Source: Acidimicrobiia bacterium (GTDB lineage Bacteria > Actinomycetota > Acidimicrobiia > Acidimicrobiales > Ilumatobacteraceae). Taken from it: a DNA stretch of 6,210 nucleotides. The notes under the pieces were generated by a model, which was given only the letters and a program-made list of their open reading frames with translations, was not told the DNA's origin and did no database searches. A program made the position numbers and the translations under genes. Shown one piece after another: positions 1-5,437 of this stretch (within the stretch, counting starts at the first letter, position 1; every line of letters starts with the position of its first letter). The stretch covers positions 1 to 6,210 of the forward strand of contig RFOJ01000060.1 in the NCBI GenBank assembly GCA_009926705.1, read 5' to 3'.

Positions 1-1
1 C

Positions 2-94
2 GCCTCCAACGGCGTCGGCGCGTCGATGAAGAAGCGCGAAGACATGCAGAAGATGGCGGAAGCCAACAAGGCCTTCGCTCACTACCGCTGGTAA
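2..94 (+). CDS. rpsG: 30S ribosomal protein S7, C-terminal end (partial)
   Basis: The window opens inside this gene; only the last 30 codons and a TAA stop (92-94) are visible. The translated end reads ...MKKREDMQKMAEANKAF followed by AHYRW, which is the typical C-terminus of bacterial S7 (KKRED...MAEANKAFAHYRW in many bacteria). S7 nucleates assembly of the 3' major domain of 16S rRNA in the small subunit head. Its place 40 bases before fusA is the standard str-operon order rpsL-rpsG-fusA-tuf, which supports the call despite the short fragment. Reading frame and stop are unambiguous; the start and most of the protein lie outside the window. Confidence 0.95.
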   Translation, partial: ASNGVGASMKKREDMQKMAEANKAFAHYRW

Positions 95-134
95 CGATCA
101 CCCCCAATTAGGCGAAACGACGGAGTATTCCCCC

Positions 135-2216
135 ATGTCTGAGAGAGAGTTCCCACTCGAGCGATACCGCAACATCGGCATCATGGCGCACATCGACGCC
201 GGCAAGACGACGACCACCGAGCGAGTGCTCTACTACACCGGCAAGTCGTACAAGATCGGCGAAGTGCACGAAGGCGCAGCGATCATGGACCACATGGTGC
301 AAGAGCAGGAGCGCGGCATCACCATCACGGCTGCTGCGACCACCGCGTTCTGGCGCGACCACCGCATCAACATCATCGACACCCCTGGCCACGTCGACTT
401 CACCATCGAGGTAGAGCGCTCGTTGCGCGTTCTTGACGGCGCGGTCGCAGTGTTCGACTCGGTGGCTGGCGTGGAGCCGCAGACCGAGACCGTGTGGCGC
501 CAAGCCAACAAGTACCGAGTGCCGCGCTTGTGCTTCATCAACAAGATGGACCGCACCGGAGCCAACTTCTACCGCACCGTCGACATGATCAAAGAGCGTC
601 TGCAGAGCGTCCCGGCGGTCATCCAGATGCCGTTGGGCGGCGAGCAGGAGTATCGCGGCATCATCGACATCGTCAAGATGAAGGCCATCGAGTGGGATGG
701 CGACGACAAAGACTCGAAATATTACGAGGCGGACATCCCTGCCGAGTACCTCGACAAAGCGAAGAAGTACCGCTCCGAACTGCTCGAACTCGCTGCCGGC
801 GAGAACGAAGAAATCATGGAGAAGTACCTCAACGACGGCGATCTCTCGGAAGCAGACCTGAAGCGAGCAATTCGTCTCGGCACGCTGTCGTTCAGTTTCG
901 TTCCGGTCTTGTGCGGTTCGGCGTTCAAGAACAAAGGTGTGCAGCAAATGCTCGACTGTGTCGTCGACTACTTGCCGTCGCCGCTCGACATTCCGGCTGC
1001 CGAAGGCACCAACTTGAAAGGTGACGAGAAGCTCACTCGCGAAGCCAATGAGAAAGCACCGTTCGCCGCGTTGGCGTTCAAGATCGTCGCCGACCCGTTC
1101 GGCAAGCTCACCTACTTCCGCGTGTACTCCGGTCAGATCGCCAAGGGCGAAGAGTTGTACAACTCGGTGAAAGAAAAGCGCGAGCGCGTCGGCCGCCTGC
1201 TCTTGATGCACGCAAACCAGCGCGAAGACATCGACATCGCGCGCGCCGGCGACATCGTTGCTGGTCTCGGATTCAAGGACGTCACCACCGGTGACACGCT
1301 CTGTGATCGCGACAACCCGGTGATTTTGGAGCGCATGGAGTTCCCGGATCCCGTCATCCACGTTGCGATCGAACCGAAGACGAAGAACGACCAGGACAAG
1401 CTCGGCAAGGCACTCAAGTCGCTGTCCGACGAAGACCCGACGTTCCGCGTGCGCACCGACCACGAGACTGGCCAGACCGTCATCTCAGGCATGGGTGAGT
1501 TGCACCTCGAGATCCTCGTCGACCGCATGCAGCGCGAGTTCAACGTCGACGCCACCGTCGGCAAGCCGCAGGTCGCGTACCGCGAGACCGTCACGAAGAC
1601 GGTCGACACCGTCGAGTACCGACACATCAAGCAGTCGGGCGGTTCGGGTCAGTTCGCCGTCGTGAAGATCACCGTCGAGCCGAACCCCGGCAAGGGCTAC
1701 GAGTTCGTCGACGACATCACCGGCGGTCGCATCCCGCGCGAGTTCATCCAGCCGACCAACCAGGGCATCCAGGCTGCGCTCGACAACGGCGTGCTCGCTG
1801 GGTATCCGACGGTCGACGTGAAAGTGAGCCTCGTCGACGGCCAGTATCACGACGTCGACTCCAACGAAATGGCGTTCAAAATCGCTGGTCAGATGGCCTT
1901 CAAGAAGGCTGCAGCGATGGCCCGACCGGTGCTCCTCGAGCCGATCATGGCGGTGGAAGTCGTCACGCCCGAGAACTACATGGGCGACGTCATCGGCGAC
2001 TTGTCCAGCCGCCGCGGCCGCATCGAAGGCATGGAAGCAAACGGCAATTTCCAGAACGTGAAAGCGCAGGTTCCGCTTTCGGAAATGTTCGGATACAGTA
2101 CAGATTTGCGTTCTCGCACCCAAGGGCGCGCGACGTACACGATGCAATTTCACTCGTACCAGCAGGTACCTGAGGCAATCTCGCAAGAGATCGTCAAGCG
2201 GGTGCGCGGGGAATAG
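135..2216 (+). CDS. fusA: Elongation factor G (EF-G), translocase GTPase
   Basis: EF-G drives tRNA-mRNA translocation on the ribosome and, with RRF, ribosome recycling; it acts in the cytoplasm. The 693-residue product is full length for the family. Visible GTPase motifs are the P-loop AHIDAGKT (18-25), RGITI switch 1 (60-64), DTPGH (82-86, with the GTPase His86), NKMD (136-139) and GSAFKNKG (261-268). By family architecture the G/G' domain spans about 1-280, domain II about 285-400, III about 405-480, IV about 481-600 and V about 605-690. Domain IV keeps the tip loop DGQYHDVDSNE (569-579) with His572, the residue expected to reach the decoding site. The start is chosen because GGAG at 122-125 lies 9 bases before ATG and the N-terminus MSEREFPLERYRNIGIMAH fits EF-G. 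It follows rpsG by 40 bases and precedes tuf by 48 bases without a terminator, so co-transcription is likely. All key residues are present, and this is the canonical EF-G rather than a tetracycline-resistance-type paralogue. Stop is TAG. Confidence 0.99.
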   Translation: MSEREFPLERYRNIGIMAHIDAGKTTTTERVLYYTGKSYKIGEVHEGAAIMDHMVQEQERGITITAAATTAFWRDHRINIIDTPGHVDFTIEVERSLRVLDGAVAVFDSVAGVEPQTETVWRQANKYRVPRLCFINKMDRTGANFYRTVDMIKERLQSVPAVIQMPLGGEQEYRGIIDIVKMKAIEWDGDDKDSKYYEADIPAEYLDKAKKYRSELLELAAGENEEIMEKYLNDGDLSEADLKRAIRLGTLSFSFVPVLCGSAFKNKGVQQMLDCVVDYLPSPLDIPAAEGTNLKGDEKLTREANEKAPFAALAFKIVADPFGKLTYFRVYSGQIAKGEELYNSVKEKRERVGRLLLMHANQREDIDIARAGDIVAGLGFKDVTTGDTLCDRDNPVILERMEFPDPVIHVAIEPKTKNDQDKLGKALKSLSDEDPTFRVRTDHETGQTVISGMGELHLEILVDRMQREFNVDATVGKPQVAYRETVTKTVDTVEYRHIKQSGGSGQFAVVKITVEPNPGKGYEFVDDITGGRIPREFIQPTNQGIQAALDNGVLAGYPTVDVKVSLVDGQYHDVDSNEMAFKIAGQMAFKKAAAMARPVLLEPIMAVEVVTPENYMGDVIGDLSSRRGRIEGMEANGNFQNVKAQVPLSEMFGYSTDLRSRTQGRATYTMQFHSYQQVPEAISQEIVKRVRGE

Positions 2217-2264
2217 CACAACCAGGTCTCACAACAAGAGAAAGACACACAGGAGAAAACAGCA

Positions 2265-3449
2265 ATGTCGAAGGGTAAATTCGAGCGCACAAAGCCCCAC
2301 GTCAACATCGGAACGATGGGACACATCGACCACGGCAAGACGACCTTGACCGCGGCCATTTCCAAGACGCTCGCCGACAAGGGTTTGGCCGAGTACACGC
2401 CGTTCGACCAGATCGACAAGGCGCCTGAAGAGAAGGCGCGCGGTATCACCATCTCGATCGCGCACATCGAATACGAGACCGAGAAGCGCCACTATGCGCA
2501 CGTCGACATGCCGGGCCACGCCGACTACATCAAGAACATGATCACCGGTGCCGCTCAGGTCGACGGCGCGATCCTCGTGGTCGCCGCCACCGACGGTCCG
2601 ATGCCCCAGACTCGCGAGCACGTGCTGCTCGCCCGTCAGGTCGGCGTGCCGTACATCGTCGTCGCCTTGAACAAGTCCGACGTCGTCGACGACCCGGACA
2701 TGCTCGAGCTCGTCGAAGGCGAAGTTCGCGACCTCCTCACCTCGTACGAGTTCCCCGGTGCCGACGTGCCGGTCGTGCGCGTGTCGGCGCTGAAGGCGCT
2801 CGAAGGTGATGCACAGTGGCAGGAAAAGATCATGGAACTCATGAAGGCCTGCGACGACTACATCCCCGAGCCCAAGCGCGAACTCGACAAGCCGTTCCTC
2901 ATGCCGATCGAAGACGTGTTCACGATCACTGGTCGTGGCACCGTCGTCACCGGCAAAGTGGAGCAGGGCAAAGTCAACACCGGCGACGAAATCGAAATCG
3001 TCGGTCTGCGCGACACGCAGAAGACCGTCTGCACAGGCGTCGAAATGTTCCGCAAGCTACTCGACGAAGGCCAGGCCGGCGACAACATCGGCGCCCTCTT
3101 GCGCGGTACCAAGAAAGAAGACGTCGAGCGCGGTCAGGTGCTCTGCAAGCCGGGCTCGATCACCCCGCACACTCAGTTCGAAGGACAGGTGTACGTGTTG
3201 AAGAAGGAAGAGGGTGGCCGTCACAAGCCGTTCTTCAACAACTACCGCCCGCAGTTCTTCTTCCGCACAACCGACGTGACGGGCACCATCCAGTTGCCAG
3301 CCGGCACCGAGATGGTGATGCCTGGTGACAACGTCGTGATGACGGTGGAGCTCGGCAAGCCGATCGCGATGGACGAGGGTCTGCGCTTCGCCATCCGTGA
3401 AGGTGGCCGTACCGTCGGCGCGGGACGCGTCACGAAGATTCTGAAGTAA
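2265..3449 (+). CDS. tuf: Elongation factor Tu (EF-Tu)
   Basis: EF-Tu carries aminoacyl-tRNA to the ribosomal A site as a GTP complex and releases it after GTP hydrolysis. The 394-residue product is the normal length. Motifs seen are GHIDHGKT (19-26), RGITIS (59-64), DMPGH (81-85, catalytic His85), NKSD (136-139) and SALK (174-177) in the GTPase domain. Domain II holds GRGTVVTGKVEQG (223-235), and domain III holds GGRHKPFFNNYRPQFFFRT (317-335) and the C-terminal REGGRTVGAGRVTKILK (378-394). Met82 in DMPGH and Ser138 in NKSD differ from the E. coli residues (Cys in both) but sit at positions that vary naturally. The start is supported by AGGAG at 2251-2255, 9 bases before ATG. The 48-base spacer after fusA is purine-rich and has no terminator-like hairpin, so tuf is probably in the same transcript. 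The next gene, rpsJ, starts 31 bases after the TAA stop. Confidence 0.99.
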   Translation: MSKGKFERTKPHVNIGTMGHIDHGKTTLTAAISKTLADKGLAEYTPFDQIDKAPEEKARGITISIAHIEYETEKRHYAHVDMPGHADYIKNMITGAAQVDGAILVVAATDGPMPQTREHVLLARQVGVPYIVVALNKSDVVDDPDMLELVEGEVRDLLTSYEFPGADVPVVRVSALKALEGDAQWQEKIMELMKACDDYIPEPKRELDKPFLMPIEDVFTITGRGTVVTGKVEQGKVNTGDEIEIVGLRDTQKTVCTGVEMFRKLLDEGQAGDNIGALLRGTKKEDVERGQVLCKPGSITPHTQFEGQVYVLKKEEGGRHKPFFNNYRPQFFFRTTDVTGTIQLPAGTEMVMPGDNVVMTVELGKPIAMDEGLRFAIREGGRTVGAGRVTKILK

Positions 3450-3480
3450 CGGCGAGCACAGAGGGCATCGAGGCACGATC

Positions 3481-3795
3481 ATGGCGCAAAAGCAGGGCAT
3501 TCGCATCCGCTTGAAGGCCTTTGATCACTCGGTGCTCGACACTGAGTCGAAGAAGATCGTCGAGACCGTCGTCCGCACTGCGGCGACGGTCCGCGGTCCG
3601 ATTCCGCTGCCCACCGACAAGCACCGTTACACGGTGATTCGCGGGCCGCACGTCGACAAAGACTCGCGAGAGCACTTCGAGATGCGCATCCATAAGCGCC
3701 TCATCGACATCGTCGATGCCAACGCAAAGACGGTCGAGACGCTCCAGCGCCTTGAAATCGCCGCAGGCGTCGACATCGAAATCAAGATGAACTGA
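3481..3795 (+). CDS. rpsJ: 30S ribosomal protein S10 (NusE)
   Basis: S10 is a small-subunit head protein and, as NusE, pairs with NusB in transcription antitermination and in coupling to NusG. The 104-residue product matches the family length (about 102-105). Diagnostic segments are IRIRLKAFDH (7-16), KKIVETV (24-30), GPIPLPT (39-45, the ribosomal loop region) and DSREHFEMRIHKRLIDI (61-77). The C-terminus ends VDIEIKMN. GAGG at 3470-3473 lies 7 bases before the ATG, so the start is secure. It follows tuf by only 31 bases, so the str and S10 operons are probably joined here. Normally rplC follows directly; here the next gene is a protease and rplC begins about 1.6 kb later. Stop is TGA. Confidence 0.98.
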   Translation: MAQKQGIRIRLKAFDHSVLDTESKKIVETVVRTAATVRGPIPLPTDKHRYTVIRGPHVDKDSREHFEMRIHKRLIDIVDANAKTVETLQRLEIAAGVDIEIKMN

Positions 3796-3808
3796 CTCGG
3801 CGTGCCGC

Positions 3809-3875
3809 ACGGGTTGTAGCGCCCGTCACAATCGTCAAGAATCACGCAAGAAGTACGGGCCCTGTCGCCCTGTAC
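3809..3875 (+). promoter_or_regulatory. Two short hairpins in the rpsJ-protease spacer
   Basis: The 106-base spacer holds two inverted repeats. The first is ACGGGT (3809-3814) facing GCCCGT (3821-3826), a 6-pair stem counting one G-U, with a 6-base loop. The second is GTACGGG (3853-3859) facing CCCTGTAC (3868-3875), a 7-pair stem with one bulged T and an 8-base loop, ending 26 bases before the protease ATG. Neither is followed by a T run, so neither is a classical intrinsic terminator. They could slow RNA polymerase, mark RNA processing sites or protect the rpsJ transcript end, or be chance in GC-rich DNA. The pairings are seen directly; the role is a guess. Confidence 0.3.
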
Positions 3876-3889
3876 GCAACGGCGAGCGA

Positions 3890-3895
3890 TAGAAA
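3890..3895 (+). promoter_or_regulatory. Possible -10 element for a leaderless protease transcript
   Basis: TAGAAA lies 6 bases before the protease ATG at 3902. If it works as a -10 box, transcription would begin at or next to the A of ATG, giving a leaderless mRNA, which is common in actinobacteria. This would fit the poor Shine-Dalgarno sequence. Against it: the sixth base is not T, and the -35 position (about 3867-3872, GCCCTG) does not resemble TTGACA. Low confidence. Confidence 0.15.
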
Positions 3896-3901
3896 CGCAC
3901 C

Positions 3902-5053
3902 ATGAGTTTCCAGCTCCCGCCCCCGCCTCCCTCTGAATACGCAGCTGTTCCTGCGAGTCGTACGGGAGAGCGTCCTCGGCTCGGTCGTGTCGCGCTGCTC
4001 GCAGTGCTGTTGTCGGTCATCGCGGGGTTCGCTGGCGGAGTGATCGCAACACAGCTCGATCAGGTATCGAGCGACTCGGGAGACGAGGCCTACACACAAG
4101 TCACTGCAGCACCCGTCGTGTCCGACGCACAGGACGACGACGCCTCCGCCGTGGCACGCGTAGCGCAGCGTCTCGCGAACAGTGTGGTGACGATTTCTTC
4201 TGACGTGCAAAACGGCCTCAGCGAAGGAGAAGCCACGGGTACGGGTGTCGTCGTTACCAGCGACGGCGAGATTCTGACAAATGCGCACGTGGTGGATGGT
4301 GCGACCGAGGTGCGCGTTCGATTCGCCGGAGACACCGAACCAGTGGTCGCACGAGTGCTGGCCGTGGACGCAGGCAACGATCTCGCGTTGCTCAAAGTGA
4401 ACGCGACGAACCTCGTTGTAGCGACGTTCGCCAAACCTGGCAGCGTGCGCGTGGGCGACCAAGCGGTAGCCATTGGTTATGCGCTCGCACTCGACGGCGG
4501 CCCGAGTGTGACGACGGGAATCGTGTCGGCATTGAAGCGCACGATCTTCACCGATTCTGGAGCGCTCAACAGCTTGATTCAGACCGATGCAGCGATCTCC
4601 TCGGGCAATTCGGGCGGACCACTCGCCAACATGCGCGGCGAAGTAATCGGAATCAACACCGCAGTCGCCCGCGGCGATATGAATTCAGCGGCGAACAACA
4701 TTGGTTTTGCAATCTCGGTCGACGAAGTTCTCGCGGTGCTGCAACAACTTCGCGACCAAGCTGCGGGCACCACTCGAGAAGAAGGGTTTCTCGGCGTCAG
4801 CCTCGAGGCCCGCACCGACGGTGGAGTGGGCTCGATCATCGGCACGGTGCAGCCCGACTCGCCGGCCGACACCGCAGGCATCCAGGTCGGTGACATCGTG
4901 CTCGCGGTCGACGGCGAGCCGGTCAACGGACAAGCAGGTCTGGTGGCGGCGATTCGCGACCAGAATCCCGGGGATACCATCTCGATCGACCTCGTGCGAG
5001 ACGGCGAGCGACTCACCGTGACGGCAACGTTGGTGGCTCGACCCAAGGAGTAA
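3902..5053 (+). CDS. htrA: Membrane-anchored HtrA/DegP-family serine protease with one PDZ domain
   Basis: This 383-residue protein is a trypsin-like S1C-family serine protease, expected to degrade or process misfolded proteins outside the membrane. Residues 1-28 are a proline-rich, Arg-containing cytoplasmic tail (LPPPPPSE at 5-12). About 29-52 is one transmembrane helix, VALLAVLLSVIAGFAGGVIA, with Arg20, 24, 26 and 29 just before it, so N-in/C-out topology is predicted. About 53-82 is an acidic linker. The protease domain follows (about 83-290) with a complete triad: His129 in TNAHVV, Asp160 in NDLALLKV and Ser237 in GNSGGP. One PDZ domain covers about 296-380 (GFLGVSL, VQPDSPADTAGIQVGDIVLAVDG without a break in frame). 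No signal-peptidase site is evident. The start is the best fit to this architecture, but its Shine-Dalgarno is weak: GGCGAG at 3881-3886 ends 15 bases before ATG. Codon use is more relaxed than in fusA, tuf and rplC, suggesting lower expression or a different history. Its site between rpsJ and rplC is unusual. The symbol is used at family level; the paralogue (HtrA, PepD or PepA type) cannot be resolved. Confidence 0.93.
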   Translation: MSFQLPPPPPSEYAAVPASRTGERPRLGRVALLAVLLSVIAGFAGGVIATQLDQVSSDSGDEAYTQVTAAPVVSDAQDDDASAVARVAQRLANSVVTISSDVQNGLSEGEATGTGVVVTSDGEILTNAHVVDGATEVRVRFAGDTEPVVARVLAVDAGNDLALLKVNATNLVVATFAKPGSVRVGDQAVAIGYALALDGGPSVTTGIVSALKRTIFTDSGALNSLIQTDAAISSGNSGGPLANMRGEVIGINTAVARGDMNSAANNIGFAISVDEVLAVLQQLRDQAAGTTREEGFLGVSLEARTDGGVGSIIGTVQPDSPADTAGIQVGDIVLAVDGEPVNGQAGLVAAIRDQNPGDTISIDLVRDGERLTVTATLVARPKE

Positions 5054-5057
5054 CCAA

Positions 5058-5107
5058 CCGGCTTGACCTGCTGGCGGAGCGAAACCGGGCCCGCGAGAGC
5101 GGCGCCC
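5058..5107 (+). promoter_or_regulatory. Structured 3' end of the protease transcript (two hairpins)
   Basis: The stronger hairpin is GGGCCCGC (5087-5094), a GAGA tetraloop of GNRA type (5095-5098), then GCGG, one bulged C at 5103, and GCCC (5099-5107). This gives 8 G-C pairs and begins 33 bases after the TAA stop. A weaker one before it pairs CCGGC (5058-5062) with GCTGG (5070-5074), including one G-U. No T run follows. It may stabilise or end the transcript as a non-canonical terminator. The base pairing is seen; the function is inferred. Confidence 0.4.
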
Positions 5108-5301
5108 CAGACCGGCCGTAGGGCGAGACATTCAAAAACGGCTGAAAACACCGCGAGGTAGCGGCTCTGGACACCTCCGAGCCCAGGTGGGGGTGGGGGA
5201 AAGCCCCGATAGCGTGACCCTCCGCGTTTGGAACGGCTCACGCCGCACCATCTGCGACCGTCAGTTGAAATCGTGGGGTTCGCTCCGCACCCAATTGATG
5301 T

Positions 5302-5334
5302 CTGTGTGCGCCTGACTCGTCAGGTACCTCACAG
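5302..5334 (+). promoter_or_regulatory. Hairpin in the putative rplC leader
   Basis: CCTGA (5311-5315) and TCAGG (5320-5324) form a perfect 5-pair stem with a CTCG loop. It is enclosed by an outer stem of CTGTG (5302-5306) with CACAG (5330-5334), separated by a small internal loop. A helix broken by an internal loop is a form seen in ribosomal-protein binding sites on leader RNAs, but no specific rRNA mimicry could be shown. It lies 14 bases before the terminator-like stem. Confidence 0.35.
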
Positions 5335-5348
5335 CGAAAACGATCTCG

Positions 5349-5381
5349 AGGCTCCGCCGGCTTGGCCGCGCGGGGCTTTTT
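5349..5381 (+). terminator. Intrinsic terminator or attenuator upstream of rplC
   Basis: The left arm 5349-5361 (starts AGGCTCC, ends CCGGC) pairs with the right arm 5365-5378 (starts GCCG, then GCGGGG and CTT) around a 3-base loop, TTG. There are 13 pairs: mostly G-C, two G-U, and one bulged C at 5369. The T run TTTTT at 5377-5381 follows directly, partly paired at the base of the stem. This has the shape of a Rho-independent terminator on the + strand. It ends 56 bases before the rplC ATG. It could stop transcripts coming from rpsJ and the protease gene, which would require a promoter between it and rplC; none is evident in the 56 bases left. If the promoter is upstream, the stem lies in the rplC leader and would act as an attenuator. 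Confidence 0.65.
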
Positions 5382-5402
5382 CGTGAAAACGAAACGAGCT
5401 CG
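5379..5402 (+). promoter_or_regulatory. GAAA-tetraloop hairpin and palindrome next to the terminator
   Basis: TTTCGT (5379-5384), GAAA loop (5385-5388) and ACGAAA (5389-5394) form a perfect 6-pair stem with a GNRA tetraloop. It uses the last three T residues of the terminator T run, so the two stems abut and could stack, or this hairpin could compete with termination. It is followed at once by the 8-base palindrome CGAGCTCG (5395-5402). The rplC Shine-Dalgarno (GAGAAGG, 5425-5431) lies 23 bases further on. Confidence 0.4.
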
Positions 5403-5437
5403 ACAGAAAAACACGTTCGAAACAGAGAAGGTTCACC

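Larger units (their letters stand above)
5054..5437 (+). other. 384-base non-coding gap between the protease gene and rplC
   Basis: No coding region with a plausible start and Shine-Dalgarno was found on either strand. The first part (5054-5110) holds GC-rich hairpins at the 3' end of the protease gene. The middle (about 5110-5300) holds only short GC inverted repeats, such as GGCTC (5163-5167) facing GAGCC (5179-5183) and GGGG (5195-5198) facing CCCC (5204-5207). The last part (5302-5437) is a run of stronger hairpins ending in the rplC ribosome-binding site. A promoter for rplC would be expected if the terminator-like stem works, but no good -35/-10 pair was seen: TTGAAA (5265-5270) and TTGATG (5295-5300) both lack a matching -10 at normal spacing. 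No tRNA or other known RNA gene was recognised. Confidence 0.6.

Noticed and set aside
108..1463. A 451-codon open frame on the minus strand opposite fusA
   Set aside because: It is a shadow of fusA: high GC in third codon positions keeps antisense frames open. Its product is low-complexity Val/Leu/Arg/Asp-rich with no recognisable motif, and EF-G on the + strand is certain.
5063..5068. TTGACC as a -35 promoter box just after the protease stop
   Set aside because: No -10-like hexamer lies 16-19 bases downstream (the sequence there is CCGGGCCC-like), and the motif falls in the loop of a small hairpin.
4579..5241. Minus-strand open frame opposite the protease, starting in the gap
   Set aside because: Most of it overlaps the well-supported protease in antisense. 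The part in the gap encodes a Pro/Gly/Arg-rich stretch typical of GC-rich non-coding DNA, and no family is recognised.
5273..5293. GGTTC motif resembling a tRNA T-arm (GGGGTTCGCTCCGCACC)
   Set aside because: The flanking bases do not form a 5-pair T-stem, and no acceptor, D or anticodon arm is found at the right spacing.
5071..5360. Long-range complementarity of 5071-5080 with the terminator left arm 5351-5360 (10 pairs, one G-U), a possible antiterminator
   Set aside because: The segments are about 270 bases apart, and a match of this length is plausible by chance in GC-rich DNA. It would matter only if conserved in relatives.
5273..5386. A 37-codon GTG-start frame on the + strand in the gap
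   Set aside because: There is no Shine-Dalgarno, the codons run straight through the hairpins, and the sequence has no recognisable features. An even shorter ATG frame (5298-5315, MSVCA) also lacks a ribosome-binding site, so a leader peptide is not supported.
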